This document shows positions 10,840 through 23,400 of a stretch of DNA of 47,717 nucleotides, piece by piece. Every line of letters begins with the position of its first letter. Positions within the stretch are counted from its first letter, which is position 1. This DNA comes from Elysia marginata (lineage: Eukaryota > Mollusca > Gastropoda > Plakobranchidae). A model generated the notes under the pieces. It did no database searches, had not been told where the DNA came from, and was given only the letters and a program-made list of their open reading frames with translations. The stretch lies in assembly GCA_019649035.1 (NCBI GenBank), contig BMAT01007092.1:52773-100489 (forward strand). The letters run 5' to 3'. Position numbers and translations under genes: made by a program.

Positions 10840-12629
10840 TAGGTTAAGAAACCTACATCTGGGCAGCATTGATTGGTTCAGTATAATCCATCCAAATTTT
10901 TTTTGCAAACCTAACTCAATGCTCATTAAACTCTTCATTTATACACTGTTTAGCAAAGAGCACATATATGCAAAGGAACAAAATGAAGGTCTCCACACTT
11001 AAGCCTTGCATCTATGTTTCATCTTAATATTTTCCTGTATTTTGCACTTCCTACAGTATTAGAACTAGCAAATAGCCAGCAGCATTTGTTTACATTCCAT
11101 TCACTATATTCATTACTATTTTTGTAACTTAATTTTGGATTCATGTGGGCATAAAATGATAATTGAGCTAGGCCAAGTTCATTTTGAACTTCTATATCAA
11201 TACTAGTACTGTGCTTGAGTCACCAAGAGTAATCAAAACATTATTTCTTTAGTCCTCCTGCCTCTCATGATATTGTCAAAATTATATTTACATATATATA
11301 TACAAGTCCCATACAATGTTTTTAGTACTATTCTCATGTTAGTTATGGAGGCCTTAATATTTACCAAAGAAGAAACAAAATGGTGCTTTAGAATAAATGT
11401 TAAAAATTTTAATGTTGCCAAAAATGTTGTTTTCAAAATGAAAACTTTAATTTTCAAGAGACCAAATTTGTAGTGGATGGTGTTTTTATCAATTATCTCT
11501 GCACTGATCTGTTTTATTCCATTATTTTTGCCTTAGCCTTTCATTATTAGGGAACTGAGAAATGTGTAGAGCTCCCACAAAATGAGTTGACATGTGCTGC
11601 GGCTGATTAGAGAATTGGGATTTTTTGACAACTCCGTCCAATTTTCAATTCATATTTGTTTTGCATTATTTGAAAACTATGACATTTTCCATCCCATCTA
11701 CATTAAAGACAATACAAAAATGTTTAAGTGGGTTTAAACAATTTTTCAAACATGTTCATGCACTTTTGGCTTTTATAAAATGTCCGTTTTTCTCCATTTA
11801 GAGCTAGGTTATTTGGATTTCTTGCCTTTCAAGTACTTTAACCCAGGAACTTATTAAGATATCAATGCCGTCTTCTTTAAGATATAAAAACATGTTTTAT
11901 ATAACTGTGTATGGCAAAATTCTGCGTGTAGACTCATTTTATGAGACTTCTACAAAAATGTCTGAATTCCTAAAAAACAACCTTTGACTACTTTTACCTT
12001 AGCATTTGTTTTGTGAAGAAAATAGTTGAGTCAAAAAGTGTGTGTGCATTGTTAAATGTTAGACTACACTAATGCTTAAAATGTCCAGAATTTTTTAGAA
12101 ATCTTACAATTTACTTGCTTTTGATGTACTGGTCTGTATAAAATGTAAAAAATTAAATTTTTAGACATTTATGTAATTTTTTACTTGTTCAGGTAAGTTC
12201 CAAAATTTGTTAAGCTATAAATTGAGTGAATGAATATAGATGCATGTTTGTACATAAAGCCAAGATTCACATCAATGACAAAAAATATATATTTAAGGCT
12301 CTTTTCAGACTAGAAAGAATTTTTTTATGTCGTTTTTTTTTTCTAAAACTTTTATGTGAGGAACTTATAAAAGTCCTATTCAACTTGTATGATATCTTTT
12401 AAAATTTGTCTCTTAAGTATACTGAATAGCTATTTTAAGTATGTTTTTTATTTTTCTAAAGATTTTGAATTTTCATTTCCACAGCATTAATTCTATTTAC
12501 TCATTAATTTGACCTTTACTTTTCAGATGTACATTATTTGTGATTTATATGTTTTTTTTCCCTGATTGATGTGCATATTAAGTTTGACTTAACTTATACT
12601 GAATTATTATGTGAACCTTTTATTCTTAT

Positions 12630-12635
12630 AATAAA
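12630..12635 (+). terminator. Candidate poly(A) signal for OBI1
   Basis: AATAAA about 1.8 kb past the stop, followed within 10 to 70 bases by T-rich sequence and a TTGTTTGAGTGTTTT stretch like a downstream U/GU element. Other AATAAA sites lie further on, so this is one candidate of several. Confidence 0.35.
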
Positions 12636-13519
12636 CATTTTTTTCCCTTTTACAACAACCTTTATGTATCCTTCCTTTGCCCTTTTGTTTGAGTGTTTTA
12701 GATAAAAAAAAATTTTTTTTGAGATATGGGGTTGGGGGTGGATTTGTAAGTATGACATAGAGAAAATAAACTTTTTTCCTTTTGTATAAAATCTGTAATA
12801 AGTATTTCTACTAGTTTTTATTCCTACAATTTTTTTTTAAGAACGTTAAGTTATATACTTAGTTTGATAAAGAAGGCATGACAGTCTTATTAATGTTGAA
12901 GTAATGCAGAAAAAAAAAGTGTCCTATATAATGTTTTTTACAAATTTTGTCTTTTAAAATAAAATTTTTTAACCTAACCAGTTACAAAGGTAAGAGTAAA
13001 GTTTCCATAGCTAAAGGTGCCATTGCGGCTTTGCTGAACACATCTATTCTGCAGCCTAAGAAAGAAAAAGCTCACTCCTCTCCCTCTACAGTTTCAACCT
13101 TCCTTAGTTATCAATCATGACTCATATACCCAAATTGTTCTCCTAGTTTTTCTGGCAATGAGGTATTATAAGGAAATTTAATAATCTAAAACTTTTTTTT
13201 CTTAAGAGAAGACAGAAAAGAGCCACCAACATTAATAGCAGTATTTGTATCAGTATTTCACTAATATTAGTCCAAATTTTTGTCGGTTATTTTTTTTCAA
13301 TACTTTTAGTTATAGAATTGTATTTTATCTTAGTGTAAAAAAAGGGTTCCTCAAAGTTTGGACATTTCGAAATACTATTTTACTGACTGACTTCTCATAT
13401 TTAATTTCTTCATCTGCAATGCAAGTTTTCTGGCATAACTGCTGTTTTTAGATTTTCTTAGTTTTAGGAAACATGCCCCTTTGGTAGGTTTCTAACCGTC
13501 TAAATCTGTTTCAAAATTT

Positions 13520-13719
13520 GAGTTAGCGTTTAGAATCCTCAACACCTATCACTGTAGATTTCAAAAAGGCTAACTACACAGAGTTAGGCATTTAGAAAAC
13601 ATTAGAAAACATTTTACCACTCTACATTGCTAAACAGCTAACTCCATATAGATAAAGCACTGAGTCAGCTGTTTAGAAACCTGCAGCGATAAGTGTTTGG
13701 GTTTCTAACTGTTCAACTC
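13520..13719. repeat. Imperfect foldback (inverted repeat), possible MITE remnant
   Basis: The left arm, about 13520-13574 (GAGTTAGCGTTTAGAATCC..., CACCTATCACTG), is the imperfect reverse complement of the right arm, about 13664-13719 (CAGCGATAAGTGTTTGGG, TTCTAACTGTTCAACTC). A second, better hairpin pairs AAACAGCTAACTC (13632-13644) with GAGTCAGCTGTTT (13662-13674). No terminal repeat with target duplication was found. Confidence 0.6.
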
Positions 13720-16700
13720 AGATTTGGATGAAGAGGTCAATGTCTAACTCATAGTTTAGGCTATATATCTTGCAACCGGGGCGATTCAGTAGGACATGGC
13801 ATATTTTCCATTCTGAGGTGTTGCTTTTTTAAAATTTGCATTTTTATTATTTCTTGAAATTATCACATTTTTCTGGTTTGATATTAAAACGTTTTTTGTT
13901 TTATTTTTAAATGTAGAGAAAAAGAAGGAGAAGTAGACTTTTGAAAGACATTTTCTCAAATAAGGATTTCCGACTTCTGACTCATTCAGTTTGATTGAGA
14001 GACATATAAAGCTAGATGGTTAGAAATATCAGTGACAGAATTCGCTTTTCTAAACGTCTTTCTGACTCAGAAATAGTGCTGGACAAAATTAAACACTTAA
14101 AAAAACTACAGGAATGATGTATTCTTTTTTCAACCTATAGGGACTTGCAATTCAAGAAAATTTTGAAAACGAAATTTTAGATTATGCTGTAGACCTTATT
14201 TTGCTACATTTTTTTAGATGACTGCATATTAATTTTTCACAAGTTTATTTTTGTGAGCATGATTGTAATATTAAAAAATTAAATTTATATGCCAATTCTT
14301 TTGCATGTATACAAATACAGTAGAACTGAATGGAATGCCTGATTCTTGCCAAATAAAGCAACAACTTAAGTTTTTATACCTTTTAAACATTTTTTCTAAT
14401 AATTTTTTGGTAAATGTATAAATAAATTACTTACATTGTAAAAGTTTAGACATTTTTTTCATTCATACTGATAACTTTAGAAAAATAAGCTGGCAGCAAT
14501 GCACACTGTCAGTTTGTCGTGGTTGTATGCATCTAATGCTAATAAATATGTATTGCATGTATATGTGAAGATAATGACGAGGTTATAAACAAAATAATCT
14601 ACATTTTGTCATTGAATTAATCTATAGAATTAACGAAGTTGTGTTTCAAGCTGTGCTTTAAATTATAGAATACTATAGGCAGGGGCCATTACAATTTGAA
14701 TTGAGGTATTGTATTTAATGATTTTTTTATGTGAATTGAACATCCATACAATTTGATGTTTGGATGAAGTGAATTCTTTTGTTTTGTGACAGGTTTTTAT
14801 TTTGTTGTTTTTAAATTGCTTTTGCACGAAAAATATGCAAAATTAGAAAGTTTTTCACCAGTAAAATGTAATTATTATTCAAATCAGTTTTGCCGTTTGT
14901 AAGTCTGTTTTATATTATATTTGCCACCTTTTTCTACAGATTTATTTCTCAGACATATGGCATTTCGTTTCATGAATTTTGATTATGTGGGTAGCCTAAA
15001 TAAGAAAACAATACTGTTAAATAAATTTATCCATGTAGCCTAAATGTAAAATATGTTGGGCCCAATTTCTAGTACAGTTATAAAGAAATTCTCCATCTTA
15101 TTCCTACAGTTCTAATATGTATAACACATAAAAGCTTATGTTGTTTCTTTTTTAGTCAGCTGTGAAATAACCCTTGGTGTCTGAAAATTTAAGGAAAATG
15201 CAAAGCCTTGCATGCATATAATAGTATACCATTGACTTTGGCAGTTACATTTGTGACTGTAAACCTTTTTGCTCTGGTTGCACTTGCAAAAAAACATCTG
15301 TCAACAGTGCACAGACATCTGTGTGCTTATTCAGTGCAGCTAAGTTAAACTTATGTACATTAAAAAACAAGGATATTAATAAGGAATTCAATTTTTATGG
15401 CTCTGTGTTACAATTTCTTTTTGCAAGAGTTTACATTTAGGTTTGATCTAATTTATTTTTTAGTCTATTCCTATGTTCATTCATAGCATTCTGCAGCCTT
15501 GATAAGGTATAAGTGTACATAGAGCTTCAGAAATAAAATTATACCCTGCAGATTGCTTGCAATCACTCAATCACTTTGATGGGATTCAGAAACTTGGCTG
15601 CTTGGCCATAAATATCTTCAAAAACAGCTTGCTTGTGTAGCTATTGGGACTAAGGAAAGGAAATCGTGATTAAAACTCAACCTTTTAAGGCTGCCTATAT
15701 TCATTTTGTAATGGTGAAAGATTTTTTTTTGTTTAAAAGCACCAAATCATTCTGGTCCTCAGGTATTGATTTCCTTCAGACTTTGCTGAGTTTCTTAAAT
15801 CAGGAATGTTTTGTGATTTTACTTTTAGGGAGGATTACAGTGAGCGACTTCTTTGATGTAATTGTATGTGTTCAAAGCTTTAATTAGCCCTCCAATGTTT
15901 TAACTTCAGTAAGTTTAATTCTTATTAATAAGCTAAGGCTTTAGCATCAAAACCAGCATAACCTGCCATATTCAAAAAAAAAAAAAAAGAAAGAAAAACT
16001 TGATTGTACTATTGATATAAGAAATATTATTAAAGGTTGAAAGTAAATTATTTTTTAGAATCCCTTTAAATTGAAATTCTAGAGGGTGCAAAAATACTTT
16101 TGATTTTAACAAGTTTTGATGGGGCCCGGATAGGTTATAGAGGAAAAATGTCAATTGGCCAACAAAACTGTTTGGTTTAATTTGGTTTTGACCCGATTCT
16201 GGTTGAAAGAGATTCCAAAAGAACTATTTATATGAATGTGAATGCATGTCATTGTATACTTCAATCTAAAAATATAAAAGGAGGTCATGAATACATTACA
16301 ATAAAAGGTTTTTTTAAAACTTATATCATAGCAAAAGGAAAAAAAATTGACCAAGCAAGACAAAATGCACCAGTAGAGGTTTTATTATTCATAAACATAA
16401 CGCCTTGCACTTATCTTTAATTAAATAATATTTTAACAGAAAGTTAAAATAAATTCATTTAGTTCTATAGTTAGCTTTTGAATCATTAGTGATTGACTTG
16501 TATGGTTGGTACACTACGAAAGCTCTAATATTCATTACACAATGTATTTTAAACCGCTTAAAAATACATGTAGTTTGAAAGTAACCTGCAAGGAATTCAT
16601 TTTGAGATCGTTTAGTGGTTGTTTGAGTAAGCTCAGTACATATTAATATTTACTTTAAATGAAAAGAGGTCACCAATTGAAACCAATTAATTAAAACTAT

Positions 16701-18673
16701 AAACAATTGATACATTGATTAATTACTATTCGCAACACTTTTGCCTAGTATGAACTTACCATCCCTTGGTATGTGTTTCATTCAGCAGTTGGTTAAATTT
16801 ACTGTTGTAATATTTTAATATGTAAAAGAATTGATTAGTTCCACTCAATGTAAGTACTGTCATAACCAGAGGCACCTTTTTACCAACACATACAAAATTT
16901 CTTCATGTTTGTCAATCTATATATAAAATAAGAGTTTATGTGCCTGGAAACGCTACCTAGAATCTATGGCTTTGGACACTTCAGATCTTTTCAACTAACA
17001 AAGTAGGCTAAGGTTCTACTCCTGGGATCGGCCTGCTGGTATAATAAAATGGGTTGTCATCCGGCCATTGTCAGGATTATCCCAAAAGGTAAAGTTTTGA
17101 AGATTTCATAAGTCCTGAAAACCCTGTAAGCTGTATAAAACGCACTACTGATATAATTTTATTTTATAATTAAAGCACAACATGATTGTGTTAAAAGTAT
17201 GTCAAAATTTAGGCGTTTTAGTTCCAGTAATTGCAAGAGATCACCATGAACAAGCTGGGCTTTTTGAGTGCCCTTTTTGAAGTCTGCAGGTCATTTGCAT
17301 AACTTGGAGACATGAAAAAGATGATTTCAATTATTGAGATAAAAATACATTGTATCCATTAATATCTTATGCTTCATGACTCTCAAAAAGTCTAGATTCT
17401 GTGCTTAATGGTTCTCAAAAATTCTAGATTCAAAGTTTTCTGAAGAGCACCTAGCCAATGAGTGTGGGTAGCCTCCAAATAAAGGGCACATAGAAAACTT
17501 TACATATAGAATAAAAACAAAGTCACAAAGATTCCCATCAATCAATTCATTGTGAAAATAAGCCATTCTGTTTGAAAAGTATTTGCAGTTAAAAAAAACC
17601 CTCACACTTGCTGCAGGTTTTTCTCACATACTCATTAAAAAAATCAAGTCCTCTCTTAGTGCATTGTTCGGACCCACAAGTGATATGACATTTAAACAGT
17701 TAGTGATTGTAGATAGGGATACTGTTCATGTAGCATGTTACTATAGTCATCAGACACAATATAATGGGATATGGATCTATTCACATACTTAAGAAAGCAG
17801 CATAAATGTTGGCATACAGGTTTAAAATAATTATATTTCACACACGTGTTACACTATTAAAATTTGTGTGCATACATTGTACACTGTTGTGTGGATGACA
17901 AGATTAAATTGGAGAACTAAATGAAAAATAAATTGAAGTTATTGACTAGATAGGCAATACAACAAGCATTGTCAAAATGGTTGGGATGTGCAACATTGTC
18001 AATTCACGCTTTTCTGAAAGTAGACAGTCAATATGAATTATGTTTATCTTATGTGTAAAATAAAACATAATATCTGTAAATATTACAAAAGAGAAAAGGC
18101 ATTTATTTTTTTTAGTGTGGGAACTAGGCTTTCAGACTGTGAGATGAGTGGTTGAGACTTGTGTAGGCAGGTCGACTTTCACTCCTTTAGAAAGGCGATT
18201 TACACACATTTCTTCACCAAACTCAGGCGTCAAATGAGTATCTAACTATGGGCAGTGAAGTATTTAGTCAGAATGCCAGAGCAACGTGCTGTATCAGCTG
18301 CTGCTCTGTGAGTTCAGAAGCTTTACTTATTGCCTATGACTGAGGGAACCTACGTAATACGTTTGGAGCATTTTAGTAGATGGGGTGCTATGTAAAAGCG
18401 CTCTTTCCAATTTTTACTTTTACTTTAAAGATTGTCTATGCAAAGTCATAATTTTAGTTAAGTTTTTATTTTTGGGGGGACATTGATAATGATATGTCTC
18501 TGCTTTGTATCTGCAGTTAAAATAAAAACACGTTGAGATTGTTTGAAAAGTTTACCTTGTTTTGCAAGTGAAAATTATCGTACATGTACTTTTATACACT
18601 GATTTAGAAATACTCTGAATAGTTCAAATAATAAAACTGTTATTTGCAAATCAAAATATGAAGATAGCAAATA

Positions 18674-18729
18674 GCTAAATAGCTTTAATCTAATTATGTC
18701 TGCTAAATAGCTTTAATCTAATTATGTCT
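18674..18729. repeat. Exact 28-bp tandem duplication
   Basis: Two identical adjacent copies, 18674-18701 and 18702-18729, starting GCTAAATAGC and ending ATTATGTCT. Confidence 0.92.
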
Positions 18730-19525
18730 GTCTATTAGAAAAAAAATTTTACACCAGCTTGTCAAGTTACTGAGTTGACCATTGGTAATAAATTATATTG
18801 AACGACAGTTTCTTTAAGTTAAGTTTTTGATGACAATATTCTTCTGTATGCTGTCTTGTAGCAACCAGAAATCAGGTATATTTCATTTTCGTTTTCGCTG
18901 ATTGTCATAGGCCTGGGTTTGATTACTATCTGGAGCAGTAATCGAGAGAAGTTTGTCATTTTATCAGTTAATTGTTCTCTTAACCTATAAAAATTCTAAA
19001 ATAATTAACGTGACATGTCACTGGTATATTCTTAAAATAGGTATGTTAGAGTATAAAATAGTATATTAATATTATTTATGACATAAAAATAATTTAATCA
19101 GAAAAGCGAAACAGTTCTCTGTTGGATATTGATGTTGCAAACATCTAATGAGAGTTAACATTATGTCTTCGTTATACAACAAACATGTGGAAAACAATTT
19201 CTTGTCATAGAAAAGCATGTATTCAAAATACTGACCACGAAACACGTTACACCTTATGACTCAAAATCAACACATCTTGGCCGTGACTGATTCTGTGGGT
19301 TAGATCATACATAAAATAAAGCTACAGTGTACAAAAGCAACTTAACAATCATGAAAGCCGTAAAACATTAAGTATAAAATCATTACAATTTGCTTCAGAT
19401 GTCTAGATTCTAATATTAGATTTTATCAATATATGTACACTGAAACTAAATGGAACCTCAGGTAACAATACAGCACACACAAAAGGTAAAAAAGTAAGGT
19501 GATAAATCAACATAGCAATGGTCAT

Positions 19526-19585
19526 AGCAGCACATATATTGTCTTACGTTCCCACAGCAGCACATATATTGTCTTACATTCCTGA
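19526..19585. repeat. 30-bp tandem duplication
   Basis: AGCAGCACATATATTGTCTT is repeated with a 30-base period (19526-19555, 19556-19585). The copies diverge only toward the right end of the unit. Confidence 0.85.
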
Positions 19586-20094
19586 TACTAATTCGATTAT
19601 CACTATAAAAATTAATGGTCAACTAAGGATATAAACCAATGATTTTTGCAACAATAATAATACTGTATTGACAATATTGAAAACATTCAACCAGAAGGTA
19701 ATGCATGTATTTTCGCTGTGTCTGGTCAGGTGATTAAGTGACTTTAAAATAAATTAATGGTTTTTATGCTTACACGTATTTTCCTCATTATTACTTGTGC
19801 AACAACAGTCACGAATTTCATAGGAAGTGTTTTTTGATATTTCATGATTTGTTTTCTTTAATATACATTTTTAATATAGAATAGCACAAATGATAATTCA
19901 ATGGCGATAAACTTTAAAAGTCGCTGTATTCAGACCAATAAGTCATATTTAATCAGCCAATATACCCAGTGTTCAGCTATTTGTACATTTGCACTCCTCT
20001 TTTCCGAGAAAAAAGCAACATTATTTTACTTTTTCAGACATGATTCAACTCTTACCTTTTTGGTCTTCCTTCAAAACGTATTATTGCAGATCTG

Positions 20095-20100
20095 TTTATT
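20095..20100 (-). terminator. Candidate poly(A) signal for the receptor gene
   Basis: TTTATT on the plus strand is AATAAA on the minus strand, about 330 bases past the receptor stop. It is the nearest canonical hexamer I found downstream of the stop. Actual use is unproven. Confidence 0.35.
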
Positions 20101-20427
20101 GTTTGTCGAATCAATATTTCCCCTAATTATTTTGGTTTAAAAGATTTCGGGTCTTTGATTTGCAACGATTGACTAGGTACTTACTTTTAAACTTCTCAAA
20201 GCCGGTGTTCACACATAAAAAAACGTGATATAAATAAAAACTGTACAAAATCTAAGCCAGGCATCTTGAATCATTCTAGCTCTTGAAGAGTATGCAATAT
20301 GTATGCCAAGACCTTTCTATAGTCACCAATCTCAGGCACTAATGCTCAACCGGAGAATCGTGAAGGATTTTTATCATTTATCACCACACGTAAGTCTGTG
20401 AGGATGAGGTTGAAATCTGGTGTGTAA

Positions 20428-20484
20428 TTACAGCTGTTCAGCGTCCACTCCGTCATCGTCTGTGTTGACTGCCTTTCGTTTCAC
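20428..20484 (-). CDS. Receptor exon 16: short C-terminal tail
   Basis: Residues 806-823, [18 protein letters not shown], then TAA. Acceptor CTATAG. The basic-then-acidic tail carries no PDZ ligand I recognise. Assignment rests on the splice signal, phase and position, not on homology. Confidence 0.72.
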   Translation of the reverse strand: MKRKAVNTDDDGVDAEQL

Positions 20485-23400
20485 CTATAGACATAAAAAC
20501 ATGTGATAAGAAACCAAACTTTAACATGAATAGAAAGAAAGAGTGTAAGTGAGATTATATGTACGACAAATATTATGTAGAAGGAATAGTTTTCATCGTA
20601 ATAAAACGACAGAATCTAGACCTGTACAGACAACACGATCAAAGAGAAATTAAAATCATAACACGTATGCCCTACACTTACACATATATACAAAGAAACA
20701 GCTTAAAATGTCAAGTCTTCATGAAACGGGAAGCTGTACCTAAAAAAAGTCGTTTAACGTACTTTCCTAGTGTAGGCCAAATGCTCTTTCTGAAGTTCAA
20801 TTCACACACTGATATTGGTCTAGAGTATACTAGTACTCACCATCCCTATAAACGATTTTTGCGTGACCATCTCTGGGATCTGGAACAGACTGGGGAAACA
20901 ATACTTGGCCAAACAAACAAAGCTGGCCAGAAAGATCCCACCGACTACGATGAAGAAGACACCAGCAACGTTGTCAAGTTGCAGGGAGGACGTCTCGTCC
21001 GCTCCCCCACTCAGGTCTGGACAGCTGCTGATGTCCCACCACCTGGAGCAACAACACGAAACAGAGGCAATGAAATTATCGGAATACGCGAGATTCTATA
21101 TGGAAATAACCAATGCGAGATAACTCAGAGAAGTTTTTCCAACACTTGGAATGTATACTTGTATTTCTAGTATTCGTACAGATTAAATCCCTTGAAGAGA
21201 GAAAAATTTTTCCTACCTCCAAAAGACCAGGTCAGCGTTATCATATCTGTGTTTCTTAATTCTGGCTTTAGTTTTACTGTTTTAGCTTTTGAGGGAAACA
21301 TATTTAAAAAATTAGGATGCTTCTACGTCTATCTTGAACCGTGTAATTAAAAAACTTTATATGATTAAATATTATATACTTTTATTGATCTTTCAAGAGA
21401 GGGAAAATCATTTATGTGTAAGGAATTTTGAGTAATGAAAAACTTACTTCGAAAAAGATAGATAAAAACGGTTTCCACGCGGTAAAAAGTACGCATGTAA
21501 AAATGTTTTACTTGCAGGTGGCCATGAAAGATGAAGTGTGTTAAGAGAGAGAGAGAGAGAGAGAAATAGAAACAGATTGATTCTTCTCTGCAGGTCTGCA
21601 GTGTGACTAATGATCTTGTTTGTGGGCATAAGTAAAAAATCGAGGGCCGATTATCAGTTAAAATCTCAACATAAATGTCGTTGAAAGAAAAATTAAGTTT
21701 TTCCAGAGCTAATTTCTAAAAAATGGCATTTTTTTTTCAAATTGAAAAAAATTTCTCATTACTTAAATTATACTATAACACGTATGCATATTATTGTATT
21801 TGCCGTACATTAGAAAAGTATTCTTTTTCTTACGAAAACAACTTGATTGAAAAACGCACCCAGACCGCATGGTTCAACTTTCCTGTTATGTAAGATTAAA
21901 GGAAGAAATGAATCTCTGTCTCTCTCTCTTTCTCTCTACCCCACCCCTTCCCCGTTGTTAAAAATAAAACAACATGATTCAATTTCATTATAGTTTAAAC
22001 AAATGATTGATTGAAGGATATTTTACAAGCCCAATTCCACTTCAAAGGTGCTCTCAGGGCTTGGGTCCCAATGACAATGTACGGGCTGCCACCCAGAGAC
22101 TAGCGGGGATACCATGACTTAGCCTCAGCCGGTCACATTATACTGACACCGACCCAACCAGTAGGGGCCCGGACTGTGTTTAAACAAATACTTTTTTGCG
22201 TAACTGTCCTTATTATAATGGTAAAGATATTGTGTAGTTATAACTGGTATAATGATGCCTTTCAAGATTTTTCCAAACTTCTCTTATGACAAGCATCAGT
22301 ATTTAGAGGCATTTTAAGGCTTTTAAAAACATTCCGTTATCATCCTCCGTTGGATCTTTCGTCAACACTACTTGCTCCATGGCATTCTTGGCATTCCTAA
22401 TGCCTTTATCTATCATCGTATCACTATCGATCTTTTCCACCGTATTAATATAACAGCATTACTGTTATTGACTTCACCAACCTCCCCCCCCCTCTCTCTC
22501 TCTCTCTGACCACACTTTCACCTACTTTCTCTGTATGTTTTCTAGAACTCCTCTATCACTCAGTCTTAGAATAGCCATGGACAACTGATCCAAGTAACTG
22601 GCACCAGGAGGCACGCCAATCCCGAAACCTTTCGGGTCAAAAGCTGGCCCGATTTCCATAAGTTCACAATCAGTTTGCGTCAGGTATTTATTGACTGTCG
22701 AGTCCCAGAAAAATGCGTAGTTTTCCGTTCTGACCTGCGGGTAAATATGACAAATGAGGATTACGCATGCTTAAAGCCGAAATTTGCATAGAAACACTAT
22801 TATTTTTATTTTTCATTATTTATAATAACTTGAAAAAGTTTTTGATGGGGGCCTAAAATGGTTTTCTTGTAATGCAGCTCCACTAAAACAATGTAAGCGC
22901 TACTCTGTGTTTTAATATATTAAATTTGTAAAACATCTGGAACTTTTTTCTTATGAAAAAGGTGATCAACTTAACTAATACACCTACCTTGTGGAGAGCG
23001 TCCGGCTCGCTGTCAACCATACTATGTGGCTCAACTTCAGACATCTGCGCCCACATCTTTGCGAAATAGCTTATCTGAGTGTTCTTGAAAAAATTCTTCA
23101 CCCCAGTGTCCTTCACAGTTCCGTATTTGATTTTGTTTTGCTGGGCGAGATCCGTTACAGACTACGTCGGTAGGTAAAATGAAAAAAAAGATAATACAAC
23201 TATTAGGAAGGTAATTTATGTCTCAAAAAAGTAAAAAGAAGAAAAGGATAAGTACACAACTTGAGACTTGAAATATGACTGTGTTTGCCAATTAAATGCG
23301 AACAGGTTCTGATTTTTGTAATCAATCAGCGTAAAGAGAACGCACTTTTTAAACCAAGATGGCTCACCACTAACATTGCTTTTTGTCCATCGTTGACCTG

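Larger units (their letters stand above)
10840..15540 (+). other. OBI1 3'UTR and downstream region with several candidate poly(A) signals
   Basis: Non-coding, very A/T-rich DNA following the OBI1 stop. AATAAA hexamers on the plus strand include 12630-12635 (followed by T-rich and GT-containing sequence), 12765-12770, 12959-12964, 14352-14357 and 15532-15537. Which are used cannot be told from sequence. A foldback lies at 13520-13719. Confidence 0.5.
15541..20427. other. Intergenic region between convergent genes
   Basis: A/T-rich DNA with no supported exon on either strand. It contains an exact 28-bp tandem duplication (18674-18729), a 30-bp one (19526-19585) and the likely 3'UTR of the receptor gene at its right end. 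Short open frames here (60 to 80 codons) look random. Confidence 0.6.
21043..22525 (-). other. Receptor intron 14
   Basis: Contains (GA)n at 21545-21564, a TC-rich run at 21913-21938, a GC-rich possible dispersed repeat at about 22035-22175 and a C9(TC)8 tract at 22484-22508. No coding sequence seen. Confidence 0.75.

Noticed and set aside
20559-21170. 203-codon plus-strand open frame
   Set aside because: It lies antisense to receptor exon 15 and intron 15, which carry the M4 helix with correct splice signals and phase.
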